Source: an uncultured Bacteroidales bacterium (GTDB lineage: Bacteria; Bacteroidota; Bacteroidia; Bacteroidales; Tenuifilaceae). Taken from it: DNA of 64,000 nt. Position numbers and translations under genes: made by a program. Of this stretch, positions 31,378-41,910 are shown in pieces. Each line of letters opens with the position of its first letter. Positions within the stretch are counted from its first letter, which is position 1. The stretch is taken from assembly GCA_937926785.1 (NCBI GenBank), contig CALBBQ010000004.1, positions 1-64,000 on the forward strand, read 5' to 3'. The notes under the pieces were generated by a model, which worked only from the letters and a program-made list of their open reading frames with translations, did no database searches and was not told where the DNA came from.

Positions 31378-34300
31378 ATGAGCCGTAAACTTATATACCT
31401 GGAAATTGTTTTGGCACTCCTCGCCATTGCTATGCTTATTGCTTCCGAGGTTGGGTTAAACAGGCTCTCATCCATTCAACCAAACCTATTAAAAAGAGAG
31501 CTAATAGAAAAAAGGGTTGAGAAGCGAATTGAAAAGGTAAAACAAAAAGCCCGGTACATCCTGAGAGACCTGGATCAAGGTTGTGATGCTGCCAGTTTTG
31601 AAAGAATACTATCTTACCTTGGCCAACTACCACAGGATGAGCGCTTTGAAATTTTGATATTTAAGGATGGGAAACTATGTTTCTGGTCATCAAATATCGA
31701 TATCGATGAGCCCAAATCCCATTCCGACAGGGTTAAGCTTGTCAAAATAAACAGCTCGTTTTACCTTTCGATGTGGCAGGCATTTAATCAAAAAAACATA
31801 GAGGCAAACATTCTTATTCATGTTGCCGATGAGTACCCCTATCAAAACAAATTCCTCACAAACAGGTACAGTAAAGCGTTCAAAATATTGGCAAACCATC
31901 GGATTTCAAAGCAGATTGAATCGTACTGTATCCCCATACGTCCTAAAAATGTTGAACCATTTTACCTTATACCCAAGGAAACATCGGGCATACAATTAAA
32001 ACAAACATTTAAAGCCTGGATGCGTTATATTGCAGTATTGATACTAATGGTTTTAACTTTCGTTGGGTTAAATAACCATCTCCGAAAGTCACATACCGGT
32101 ATCAGAATTTCACTCTTCGTTGGTTTGATTGTGGGGCTGAGGTTAGTCATGCTCAAATCTTCTCCTCCCATATCGCTTCCAATTCCCATTTTTGAACCGG
32201 AACTTTACGCACACACTTGGTATAACCCATCGCTAGGCGATTTTCTGCTAAACTCTATACTTTGGTTTTTGATTGTTATCTTCGCATTTAAACATTTGCA
32301 AAAAGAAAAAAAGATTAACCTCGAAGATAGCATCAGAAAAATCGCGGCTGGGCTCTCGTTAATCTTAGCAGGTGCAGCGTATGCCGCAGCTCACTTTATG
32401 CTCACATCGCTGGTAAACCATTCAACCATTCCGCTTGAAACCTCTAACATTTTTAACCTCAACATCTACTCGGTCATTGGTTATGCAGCCGTATCGTTAT
32501 GGATACTGGCTGCCATAGCCCTGAATATACTGTGGCTCAATGTTCACATGCACCAGCAAAAACAGGCTATTCAAATTTACATAATAGGCATTTTCATTAC
32601 GGCACTGCTATTTGTGTGGATAGATGAACAGCTACCCTCACTCATTGGAACCCTTTGGTTTTTCTCTATATCCTGCCTGCTATACTGGAATCATAGGCAC
32701 CAGAAAGATGGCATTGGTACAAAACTTTTACTCCTTCTAGCAGCCATAACATCAATTTATTTAACCCTAAGCGTATGGGTGTGCTCAAGCAGAAAGGAAA
32801 TTGCGGTCAGGAAAGTCATTGCTGTTAACATGAGCAGCGAGCGCGACCCCTTAGCCGAAATGCTTTTACCGCAACTGTACCAAAACCTGATAACCGACTC
32901 CTATGCCAGGATCTGTGTCAAGGATATCCAGAGCAAGGATGTTGAACTGTATGATTACCTCCGCCGAAACTACTTTAAGGATTACCTAAACCGTTATGAG
33001 CTCCGGGCAAGCGTTTGCCTACCCAACTCGACACTTTTAAACGAACAAGGGGAAAAAATCAGCTGTAATCAATTCTACGAAAAGTTGATAAGCAGCCTGG
33101 GCGTGATACTGCCTGGCTCCCGATTCTACTTCATTTCAACTCAAACGGGTTACATCAGCTATTTAGGAATAATTAGTTACCGCTTTGAAGATGAGGTTAG
33201 AAATCTATACATTGAGCTCGATAGCAGGCCAAGCTGGGAACTCCTTGGATACCCAGAACTGCTGATCGAGGGGAGGAACCGAAAGGTTCAACTAAAAGGC
33301 TACTCCTGGGCAAAGTATCATTACAATAAACTGATAACCAAGTCGGGTGCCTTCGAGTATAAGTTAAATTTATCAGAAACCGACAGTTTCCCGGGAACCT
33401 TTAAGCAATACAATGAGAACCGGTTTAACCACTTATCCTATAAACCCAACAAGCACGATAGGATAGTCATCAGCCGGCCCCGTCAGGAACCCCTTAGCGC
33501 AACCGCATCGTTTGCCTACAACTTGATCTTAATAATTGTACTTCTGGTTGTTTTCTTACCCCTCCTGGGTATCAAGATAAATACCCATTTAACCAGTTTA
33601 AAGCACAAAATAGGGTGGGCAATGGTTTCGATTGTAATCCTATCCATGGTGCTGGTTGCCATTGCCACAATTCACTACAACATTAAAAACTTTGAGGAAC
33701 GAAACAGAAACAGCCTTAGCGAGAAGCTCATGTCGTTGCAGTTTGAGCTGGAGCAGGATTTGATGTTCATGAACCACGATCGAAAGAGTATTCAGTATTT
33801 GAACCAACGGCTAATTGATTTGTCCAACACATTCTACACCGATATCAACCTTTATGATACAACGGGAATTTTACTGGCAACGTCAAGGTCTGAAATTTTT
33901 GATAAGAAGCTAACAGGCCGACGTATGAACCCGAGGGCTTGGCATGAACTTCACCATCTGAAAAGTCCAAAGTTCATCGACAGCGAGCGGCTTGGCAAGG
34001 CAACTTTTATGTCGGCCTACGTGCCTATGATTAATGCAGAGGGTTCAACCGTAGCCTACCTCAACCTCCCCTACTTCACTAAACAGGAAGAGCTGCGAAA
34101 TGAACTTTACGGCATTATTGTGGCCTTAATTAACATTTTTGCACTGCTGGCGTTGCTGTCCATTTCGCTGGTGGTGGCCATTACATCCCAGCTGACAAGA
34201 CCCCTGGAGCTTATTCGGAAAAGCATGAGCCAGGTCAATATCTCCGGAAGTAATGACACCATTGAGTACAGCGGTTCCGATGAGGTTGGTCAACTCATAG

Positions 34301-35046
34301 CGGAATACAACAGAATGGTTAAGGAGCTTGCCCGCAGCGCCGAAGAGCTGGCCCGAAACCAGAGAGAAAGCGCCTGGCGTGAAATGGCTAAACAAATTGC
34401 ACATGAGGTTAAGAACCCGTTAACCCCTATCAAACTCAGCTTACAACACCTGGTTAAAGCCAAACACGAGGGTTTACCAAACTGGGATGAGCGATTTGAA
34501 CGATTTGCCCAATCGCTCACAGAGCAAATCAATGCGCTTACCGTAATAGCAAATGAATTCTCGTCATTCGCAAAATTACCCTCAGCAAAATCGGAGCCGG
34601 TGAACCTGCTTTCCGTTCTGAACGATGCCATCACCCTGCATTCAGGCTATAAGCACGTAAAAATACTACTAACCAACAACCTGACTGTTGAACCGGTTAC
34701 TCTCGCCGACAAAGATCAGCTAATCCGTGTTTTCAACAACCTGATTAAGAATGGCATACAGGCCATTGAGCGAGGTAAATTGGGTATAATAGATATTAAA
34801 CTCACGAATACCGAAAACAACACGGTTAAAATTGATATTAACGATAATGGGGTTGGCATAGCCGAGGAATCCATTTCAAAAATTTTTACCCCAAATTTCA
34901 CGACTAAATCAGGAGGTACGGGACTTGGGTTGGCTATAACCCGCGAAATTATTCTAAACTTTGGAGGTTCAATAACATTTCGCTCGGAAGTAAACAAGGG
35001 TACTACCTTTACGGTGGAACTACCCCTTTACCTCGATCCAAAGTAA
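31378..35046 (+). CDS. Large membrane sensor histidine kinase (HAMP, HisKA, HATPase)
   Basis: Multi-TM N-terminus; WREMAKQIAHEVKNPLTPIKLSLQHL; DNGVGI; GGTGLGLAITREI. Confidence 0.9.
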   Translation: MSRKLIYLEIVLALLAIAMLIASEVGLNRLSSIQPNLLKRELIEKRVEKRIEKVKQKARYILRDLDQGCDAASFERILSYLGQLPQDERFEILIFKDGKLCFWSSNIDIDEPKSHSDRVKLVKINSSFYLSMWQAFNQKNIEANILIHVADEYPYQNKFLTNRYSKAFKILANHRISKQIESYCIPIRPKNVEPFYLIPKETSGIQLKQTFKAWMRYIAVLILMVLTFVGLNNHLRKSHTGIRISLFVGLIVGLRLVMLKSSPPISLPIPIFEPELYAHTWYNPSLGDFLLNSILWFLIVIFAFKHLQKEKKINLEDSIRKIAAGLSLILAGAAYAAAHFMLTSLVNHSTIPLETSNIFNLNIYSVIGYAAVSLWILAAIALNILWLNVHMHQQKQAIQIYIIGIFITALLFVWIDEQLPSLIGTLWFFSISCLLYWNHRHQKDGIGTKLLLLLAAITSIYLTLSVWVCSSRKEIAVRKVIAVNMSSERDPLAEMLLPQLYQNLITDSYARICVKDIQSKDVELYDYLRRNYFKDYLNRYELRASVCLPNSTLLNEQGEKISCNQFYEKLISSLGVILPGSRFYFISTQTGYISYLGIISYRFEDEVRNLYIELDSRPSWELLGYPELLIEGRNRKVQLKGYSWAKYHYNKLITKSGAFEYKLNLSETDSFPGTFKQYNENRFNHLSYKPNKHDRIVISRPRQEPLSATASFAYNLILIIVLLVVFLPLLGIKINTHLTSLKHKIGWAMVSIVILSMVLVAIATIHYNIKNFEERNRNSLSEKLMSLQFELEQDLMFMNHDRKSIQYLNQRLIDLSNTFYTDINLYDTTGILLATSRSEIFDKKLTGRRMNPRAWHELHHLKSPKFIDSERLGKATFMSAYVPMINAEGSTVAYLNLPYFTKQEELRNELYGIIVALINIFALLALLSISLVVAITSQLTRPLELIRKSMSQVNISGSNDTIEYSGSDEVGQLIAEYNRMVKELARSAEELARNQRESAWREMAKQIAHEVKNPLTPIKLSLQHLVKAKHEGLPNWDERFERFAQSLTEQINALTVIANEFSSFAKLPSAKSEPVNLLSVLNDAITLHSGYKHVKILLTNNLTVEPVTLADKDQLIRVFNNLIKNGIQAIERGKLGIIDIKLTNTENNTVKIDINDNGVGIAEESISKIFTPNFTTKSGGTGLGLAITREIILNFGGSITFRSEVNKGTTFTVELPLYLDPK

Positions 35047-35053
35047 TGCAAAC

Positions 35054-36343
35054 TTACCCCTGACGTTTTAAAACAAAGCGGTTATATAACAGCAACCCCA
35101 CAATGGTTAACAATCCTATACAGCAAAACATAAGCCAGAAGAGGTCGGGGCGGTGCATGTTGGTCACCAACCTTACGTATGCAAATGCGCCCAGCATTCC
35201 GCCGATAAAGCTTCCAATTACCCCATATAGGAATGAGTAACCCAGGTACAGTGCTTTTTTATCCTCGGGTGCAATAAGCCCAATGTATGAGATAAACTTA
35301 GGATGAGCGGTCATCTCTCCTAAAGAGAATATTACTAGCCCTGCAATGAAAGCCCAGGCATAACTCGACACGGCTAGAATTCCCAGTCCAATGGTGCCCA
35401 ATAGTATTCCAAAAATCATGGTTGGCAGAGGTTTAGAATTTTTTACTATTGCCGATACAACCAGCTGAAGCAGGATGATTGTGCCAGCATTGATAACCGT
35501 AACATGCTCAGCGTCAAACTCCCACGATGGGTTCGATATGAAGAGCGACAGGAGGCTGTTCACCGTTCGGTTTACCGGGGTCATATCGATATGTTCCTTC
35601 AGGAACCACAGGACTGAGTCGAACATTTGAAAGTAGAGAATCCAGAAACCTGAGTAGATGACAATGGTAAAGATGAACTTATAATCCTTCAGAACAAGAA
35701 CCATTTCCTTAAAAACCTGTACCAGCGATTTCTGGCTTTGAGGACGTTCGGGCTCACGAAAAACGAATAGGTTAAGCAGGAGCAACCAACCCGTACCAAC
35801 CGATGCCATAATCATGATGTAGTTCCAACCAAAGGATTTCAGGTAGGGAACAAGTATTAGCGGGAAAAGGAAAGCTCCGAGATTTATGGACCAGTAATAG
35901 ATTCCGAAGCCCAAAGATGAATTAGAACTGTCGGTGGTGCGAGCAATGGTACCCGAGATGATTGGTTTAAAAGTACCTGCCCCAATGGCCATTAACAGTA
36001 AACTCATAAAAACCGCCGAATAGGAAGTACTTATGCTAGTCAAAAAATAGCCTGCACTCATTACGAAAAAAGCAAAAAAAAGCGACTTACGATATCCAAA
36101 CCTGTCTGCTATTGCCCCAGCAACAATGGGAAGGATGTAGAGTAAAGGTGTGATAACACTCTTTATAATTCCCACTTTTTCCTTGGAAAAGCCTAGCCCA
36201 CCCTGCTGAACTCCAAGCACCATGTAGACCGACAGCACTGACATCACACCATAGTAAGAACCGCGTTCAAAGAACTCCATGGTGATGGCTGTCCAGAAAT
36301 TCTTGCTAAAAGAACCAAAAAACTTGCCGCTTTTCATGGCCAA
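35054..36343 (-). CDS. MFS transporter, POT/PTR peptide transporter-like
   Basis: TMEFFERGSYYGVMSVLSVY; GAIADRFGYRK; 12 TM. Confidence 0.8.
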   Translation of the reverse strand: MAMKSGKFFGSFSKNFWTAITMEFFERGSYYGVMSVLSVYMVLGVQQGGLGFSKEKVGIIKSVITPLLYILPIVAGAIADRFGYRKSLFFAFFVMSAGYFLTSISTSYSAVFMSLLLMAIGAGTFKPIISGTIARTTDSSNSSLGFGIYYWSINLGAFLFPLILVPYLKSFGWNYIMIMASVGTGWLLLLNLFVFREPERPQSQKSLVQVFKEMVLVLKDYKFIFTIVIYSGFWILYFQMFDSVLWFLKEHIDMTPVNRTVNSLLSLFISNPSWEFDAEHVTVINAGTIILLQLVVSAIVKNSKPLPTMIFGILLGTIGLGILAVSSYAWAFIAGLVIFSLGEMTAHPKFISYIGLIAPEDKKALYLGYSFLYGVIGSFIGGMLGAFAYVRLVTNMHRPDLFWLMFCCIGLLTIVGLLLYNRFVLKRQG

Positions 36344-36412
36344 AAGTAATTATATTTACTCCTGCAATATGGTCATTTTTTGGGTTAGGATAAAATGATT
36401 TATGTCAAACCA

Positions 36413-36438
36413 TAAAAAAAGGGGGATCTGTCTCCCCC
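36413..36438 (-). terminator. Rho-independent terminator
   Basis: GGGGGA-GACAGA-TCCCCC-TTTTTTT on minus strand. Confidence 0.8.
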
Positions 36439-36456
36439 ATGTGCAAATATGGATGT

Positions 36457-36990
36457 TTACTTTTTGGCTTTACTAGCTTTCTCGTAAGCTTTTTCAGCTT
36501 CCTTTAGTGCTGCCTCGGCCAGTTTTTTTTCATCCTTAGCTTTTTTCAGGTTCTCCTCACCCTTTTGTACAACCTTTTGAGCATTTTCGTATCGCTTGAG
36601 AGCGGCTTTATATTTTACATTCCATTCTTTAACTTCCTCTTTAAACTTTGCCTCGCTCTGCTTAATTTCTGCCTTTGCGCTGTTTACTTCTTCTTTGTCC
36701 TTGGAACGAAGCTGTTTTTCTAAAGGCTTTAGTTCATTAAAATGGGCCTTTTCAAGCTGCTTTTGCTCAGCTTCAAGCGCCTTTACCTCAGAGGCAGCCT
36801 CCTGCATTTGCTGCTTTCCTACTGATATCAAGCTATCTGCAGAGCTAATTTTGGCTTCGGCTTTTTCAACCTTCTCGCGAGCAGCATTAACCTTCTCTTC
36901 AAGTTTCTGCAGCTTGTCGTCCTGAGAGAAAGCGCTACCTGTGATAAACAGAGTCAAAAGCATTGCACTTATCAGGGTAAATCTGTTCAT
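36457..36990 (-). CDS. Secreted Lys/Glu-rich coiled-coil protein
   Basis: Signal peptide then heptad-like KVEKAEAKISSADSL..., Lys-rich C-terminus. Confidence 0.7.
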   Translation of the reverse strand: MNRFTLISAMLLTLFITGSAFSQDDKLQKLEEKVNAAREKVEKAEAKISSADSLISVGKQQMQEAASEVKALEAEQKQLEKAHFNELKPLEKQLRSKDKEEVNSAKAEIKQSEAKFKEEVKEWNVKYKAALKRYENAQKVVQKGEENLKKAKDEKKLAEAALKEAEKAYEKASKAKK

Positions 36991-37089
36991 GGTTCTGAGT
37001 TTTTTGGTGTTTGTTAATTAACTAATACGAAAACAGGAACAATGAGTTACAAACCCGGGACAACTTTATTTACCCCGGGTTAAGGAGAA

Positions 37090-39078
37090 CTACTTTCGAA
37101 CAAAGATGAAATCGCCACCCTGGTCGCCGGCATCTTTTATATCGCCATACATAGGTGTTACCGGACTGCTGCTAATAACCACATTCCTTATGGCAGCGAA
37201 AAGCTCCTCAGCTGTAAGGTAATCCTTTGTGTTACTATTCAACCTGTCAACCAGCTGTTCAAGGAACACGCTTCTGTCAGGCACTTCGGTCAGGTTGCCA
37301 CTAGTCATTGCCTTACGGCTGGGGGCATCAAAGGCTTTCTTTACGGTTTGTGATCCCTCCTCAAAGGCTTTGCGGGAGCGGAATATGCTTCCTCCAAAGC
37401 AGGCATCGGCAATAACCAGGGTATGCTTGGCCTTTATTGCAGCCACATAGTCTTTAATCTGACTATTAGCCAACCAATTAGCAGTACTATTGGCCTTTGA
37501 ATCGGTTGGAATCCAGTAACCAAAATCGGTTTCCTTATCCCAGAATCCGTGCCCGGCATAGAAAATCAGAAGGTTATCGTTTTTGGTGATTTTTCGGGTT
37601 AGCCAGTCCATGGCATTGATCATCTGCTCACGGGTAGGGTTCTTAAGGAAAATGATGTTGTTAGGATCAAACGTGTAGCGATTCACCAGAACATTGTAAA
37701 GCTTGGTGGCATCGTTTATTGGGTTATCCAAATCGGTAATGCTGTTATCGGCATAGTCGTTAGCACCCATGATTAGAGCGTAGAATCGGGGAGCAACCTT
37801 TGGCGATTCAAATACTAGATCCAGCTCCTCGGTGTCGCCCTTGGCCACTTTACCCGATGGGGATTTGCGAAGGACGAAGAACTTTTTCTCAACGCTGTTT
37901 TGGCGGAGGTCAACAGCTCTGATAACTATTTCGTTTCGGCCAATTTGCAAGGGGACTTTTACCTCAAATATCCCATTTGCAGAAAGATTTGCAGCTATGC
38001 CGTTTACGACCACCTCATAAATTCCGGTTTCGTCGGACACCTTACCCTTAACCAGGGTAAACTCATCGGTGGTTGCCAACTCCTCGCCGGTTGAAAGGGA
38101 ACGTAAGCGTTTATCGTCCATGCCAATGGATGATTGGGCGTAGGGTCTACCTCGTGTGGCTTCATTACCCACCAGCGGGATATTTGATGGAATGATTAAC
38201 TCAATGATAGGAGGGTTAGTATCAACCACCTCGACTTTACGAACAACGAAATGAGCTGGAGCCGATACGATTTGCAATTTCTTGGTCTGTTCAACCCGCA
38301 TCCCTGAGGTTTGTACCGAAGTGATTGGCAAATCACGAAATTGAAGTTTCCCAATTTTCAGATCAATGCCATAGGTTTCATCGGTTATCAACTCAATGCC
38401 CAAGTCTAGCCTCATAGCGCGATCCACATCGGCGGGTACGCGTTCAAACAGGAAGCGGGCCTTAACGGTTTCGCCTTTTTTAAGGGTACGCTGCGGAGTA
38501 GAGTACCGTTCATTACCCTCTACCTCGGCAATCTTACCCTTTTGAGCATCGTACTTACGCTTGTTAAAATCAGTAATGGTGATTAACCCGTTGATCATCT
38601 TGAGATCGCGGGTTGCCCCATTGTTGGTGATAGATAGTATGAGCTCGATGTTACCATCGGGGGTGCGGTTAAGGCTTTCGAGTTTAAAGAACACATCGCG
38701 GAAATCGTCCTGCAAGGGGACTATGCTCTTGGAGCTGCCCTCCAGCTTAAACACTAGATCGGCATCAAGCTCCTTAAGATCGTTTAGTACATCCCAAACA
38801 ATAACCTGATTCCTACCACCAGGGATATTACTCCCTACATTTCCCTTAACACTCTTTATTGGGGTAAAGGTTTTCCCTCCATCGACCGAATAAAAGGGTG
38901 AAACATTGAATTGCTGACCCACCGATTCCCCGGTAATGGCATACTCCAGGATAATCTTCTCGCCAATCTGTTTGGGAGTAATTTTGCTAAACTCCTGCGC
39001 ACTGGACAATGAGACTATTCCCATGACTCCTGAAATTGCCAGCAGGAATATACGTTTCAAAGCTTTCATGGTTTTCAT
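37090..39078 (-). CDS. Exported caspase family (C14) protein
   Basis: Signal peptide; YALIMGANDY...LLIFYAGHGFWD...LVIADACFGGSIF gives His/Cys dyad. Confidence 0.88.
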   Translation of the reverse strand: MKTMKALKRIFLLAISGVMGIVSLSSAQEFSKITPKQIGEKIILEYAITGESVGQQFNVSPFYSVDGGKTFTPIKSVKGNVGSNIPGGRNQVIVWDVLNDLKELDADLVFKLEGSSKSIVPLQDDFRDVFFKLESLNRTPDGNIELILSITNNGATRDLKMINGLITITDFNKRKYDAQKGKIAEVEGNERYSTPQRTLKKGETVKARFLFERVPADVDRAMRLDLGIELITDETYGIDLKIGKLQFRDLPITSVQTSGMRVEQTKKLQIVSAPAHFVVRKVEVVDTNPPIIELIIPSNIPLVGNEATRGRPYAQSSIGMDDKRLRSLSTGEELATTDEFTLVKGKVSDETGIYEVVVNGIAANLSANGIFEVKVPLQIGRNEIVIRAVDLRQNSVEKKFFVLRKSPSGKVAKGDTEELDLVFESPKVAPRFYALIMGANDYADNSITDLDNPINDATKLYNVLVNRYTFDPNNIIFLKNPTREQMINAMDWLTRKITKNDNLLIFYAGHGFWDKETDFGYWIPTDSKANSTANWLANSQIKDYVAAIKAKHTLVIADACFGGSIFRSRKAFEEGSQTVKKAFDAPSRKAMTSGNLTEVPDRSVFLEQLVDRLNSNTKDYLTAEELFAAIRNVVISSSPVTPMYGDIKDAGDQGGDFIFVRK

Positions 39079-39109
39079 GTTTTAGTTTAAATATTTAATA
39101 GCGATACAC

Positions 39110-40138
39110 TTACCACATACTGTTGAGCTGACCTTGGAGCTTAAGGTCAAACTTTAACGAATCATTATCAAATTTAATGCCGTTTATTCTTAGCTGTGAG
39201 TCAAACGAGGCAATCTCACGAGCCAGCCGATTTATTCCCGACGTGTATTTCTGATCGATATTTTTTAGCCTAACGCTTAAGGGTTGGGTGTTAAGCATGA
39301 TGGTATTCAGCAACTCCCTGATTACTATGCTCCAGAGTCCATTGTAGGATACCAGAACCTGCTTACGATTGGACGCACCGGGGAAGGTGTAGGAATACGG
39401 ATAAGCCGGATAATCAACTTTATGGCCGTTTAAACTTGAAATACTCATGAACTTGGTTCCTTTCTCCCGGTAAACAAACTCAAACCCTTGGGTTGCCAAT
39501 GCGGGGGTTTGAAGAAAATTCTTCACATCGTACTCGGCTTGATTCTCCTCAGTACCATCAAAACTTGCTGAAACGTAAAATACCGAAGCATAGGAAATAA
39601 AGGGTGATAGGGTATCGCTTTGCTGTAAGTTACTTGTTGGGAGATATTGCAGCGCAACGATGTACTCATTGAACCTTGTAAAATGAGTATCAACCACGGC
39701 AAACATGTTCTGGGTCACTTTTACCCCCGAGGTAAGCTTAAAATAGATATCAAAGCGCTCGTTCAGCGTGGTGTAGCGTTGCACCTCGCGGGCATCGGTA
39801 TAAATGTCCTTAAAATATTGAATCTTACATCTTTCTTGCCATACTGCTAAGGTTTTTGCCCTGAGAATTGCCTGTTGTTTGGCTTCCTCCCATGGCATAT
39901 CGGGGTCGGAAATTCCTACAGCATAGTAACCGCTACCCAAAATACTGGGCTGAAAAAACCAAGCTGGGAGTGTGTCGGGATAATAGCTTAGCTGTTTAAT
40001 GTTCTGAAACTTTGTACTACCTGAGACCTCGCCCGATGTTTCTTTTTCAAAAATTTTCTCAAACTTTTTCTTGTCCTGTGGCCTTCCGCTCAGGACTGCA
40101 AAACAGGTAAACACAAGAAAACCCACAAAACGCTTCAT
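39110..40138 (-). CDS. LPP20-like secreted protein
   Basis: Signal peptide; LPAWFFQP...YYAVGISDPDMPWEEAKQQAILRAKTLA. Confidence 0.55.
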   Translation of the reverse strand: MKRFVGFLVFTCFAVLSGRPQDKKKFEKIFEKETSGEVSGSTKFQNIKQLSYYPDTLPAWFFQPSILGSGYYAVGISDPDMPWEEAKQQAILRAKTLAVWQERCKIQYFKDIYTDAREVQRYTTLNERFDIYFKLTSGVKVTQNMFAVVDTHFTRFNEYIVALQYLPTSNLQQSDTLSPFISYASVFYVSASFDGTEENQAEYDVKNFLQTPALATQGFEFVYREKGTKFMSISSLNGHKVDYPAYPYSYTFPGASNRKQVLVSYNGLWSIVIRELLNTIMLNTQPLSVRLKNIDQKYTSGINRLAREIASFDSQLRINGIKFDNDSLKFDLKLQGQLNSMW

Positions 40139-40361
40139 TGGTTGTAAAATTGGAGTATATAAATTTAAGAAATTATCGACCCTAATATCTTAAGTTCTTC
40201 ATAATTTTTACGATTAAGCCTAAATCATTGGTAAACACCTACAACCTGTTGATAACTTGGAGGCGTTGTAACTTTAAAGCGTGAACTATTTAATAAACTC
40301 TAGCTATCTTTATAAATCTAAACATTCATTTTCTGCATCTCAGTATTAAAATGTTACGCTC

Positions 40362-41840
40362 ATGGAAATAGCCATTGCATTATCCGGATTGTTGATCGGA
40401 GTAGTTATTGCCTATCTGTTTTTAAAAGTAAGATGGCAAAGAACCGATGATCAAACCTTGCAAGCAGAATTACTTGTTGAAAAATTAGCAAAACTTCAGA
40501 CCGAGCTGGAGCTGGCAAACGATAGAAATAACCGGTATGCTGAAAGCTTAAGCCAGCTTCAGGCAAGTTTGACTCAACGCGAAGAGGAGCGGGTTGTACT
40601 ATCATCCAAAATTTCGGCACTGGAAACCTCTCTTGGCAATAGCATTTCTGTTGCAGACCAGCAAAAAGCAGAAATTAATGCTCTTCGGCTGGAGCTGGAA
40701 TCCAAACAGCAAATGCTAGAGCAAACCCGTTATAGAGTGGTTGAGCTGGAAAAAGAGAATACCTACCTGAAGGAGTCGTTGGAAAAGCAAAAAAAGGAAC
40801 TTGAAACAATAGGAGAACAGTTTACCAAGGAGTTTAAACTGCTAGCCGATAAGATCCTAGAGGATAAGTCAGAACGGTTTACAAAAATAAACGTTGAAAC
40901 CATCGACAGGCTGCTCAAACCCCTTGATGAGAACATTAAGCAGTTCCAAAAACAGGTACAGGAAGTTTACGAGAAAGAGAGTCGCGAACGTTTCTCGCTT
41001 GGCGAAAAAGTAAAAGAGCTAAGCGAGCTGAACCGTACCATAAGCCAAGAGGCTAAAAACCTCACCGAGGCGCTAAAGGGACAGGTTAAAACCCAAGGTA
41101 ACTGGGGTGAGATGATACTAGAATCGATACTTTCAAAATCTGGTTTGGTAAAAGGGAGGGAGTACACCGTTCAGGAATCGCTAACCGACGACGAGGGCAA
41201 ACGCTTTCAGCCCGACGTGATCGTGTCGTACCCCGATAATCGTAAAGTGGTAATCGACTCAAAAGTTTCGCTTTTGGCCTACGAGCGTTACTGCTCAGCA
41301 ACCAACCCAACCGACCAGCAAAAAGCTGCCGATGACCTGCTTCAGTCCCTGAAAAGGCATGTTGATGGGCTTTCGGCAAAAAACTATGCTGACCTAACCG
41401 ACTCGCTGGACTTTGTCATGATGTTCATACCCATTGAACCCGCCTTTATGCTTGCCATGGAACGCGATCCGTCCATCTGGAACTACGCCTATGAACGGCG
41501 TGTGCTGCTTATTAGCCCCACTAACCTGATTGCGGCCCTTAAGCTTATTTACGACCTCTGGCAACGGGAGTACCGCAACCGATATGCCGAGGAGATTGCT
41601 AAGAAGGGTGGGCAGCTATACGACAAGATTATGGGGTTCCTTGACAACTTCATTGAAATTGGGAATAGCCTCTCAAAGGCACAAAAAACATACGAAACCG
41701 CGTTAGGGCAGCTTAGGGATGGACGAGGAAACATCTTACAGCAAACCGAACAGCTCAAAAAGTTGGGAGTAAAAGCTAAAAAGAATATGCCCGCTGAGCT
41801 TAATGGATTCAATAATGAAGACGATGACCAAACGATATAA
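40362..41840 (+). CDS. rmuC: DNA recombination protein RmuC
   Basis: Coiled coil then KTQGNWGEMILESILSKSGL...QPDVIVSYPDNRKVVIDSKVSL...ISPTNLIAALKLIYDLWQ. Confidence 0.95.
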   Translation: MEIAIALSGLLIGVVIAYLFLKVRWQRTDDQTLQAELLVEKLAKLQTELELANDRNNRYAESLSQLQASLTQREEERVVLSSKISALETSLGNSISVADQQKAEINALRLELESKQQMLEQTRYRVVELEKENTYLKESLEKQKKELETIGEQFTKEFKLLADKILEDKSERFTKINVETIDRLLKPLDENIKQFQKQVQEVYEKESRERFSLGEKVKELSELNRTISQEAKNLTEALKGQVKTQGNWGEMILESILSKSGLVKGREYTVQESLTDDEGKRFQPDVIVSYPDNRKVVIDSKVSLLAYERYCSATNPTDQQKAADDLLQSLKRHVDGLSAKNYADLTDSLDFVMMFIPIEPAFMLAMERDPSIWNYAYERRVLLISPTNLIAALKLIYDLWQREYRNRYAEEIAKKGGQLYDKIMGFLDNFIEIGNSLSKAQKTYETALGQLRDGRGNILQQTEQLKKLGVKAKKNMPAELNGFNNEDDDQTI

Positions 41841-41910
41841 CAAAATTGCTGCAGCTATCGTAAGAATGGTTGTACAGTAACCCACTAACCAATTTCAAAA
41901 AGGTATCAGA

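Noticed and set aside
37090-39078. Caspase protein as an antiphage abortive-infection effector
   Set aside because: It has an N-terminal signal peptide and no nucleotide-sensing or defence neighbour, so cytoplasmic effector function is unlikely.
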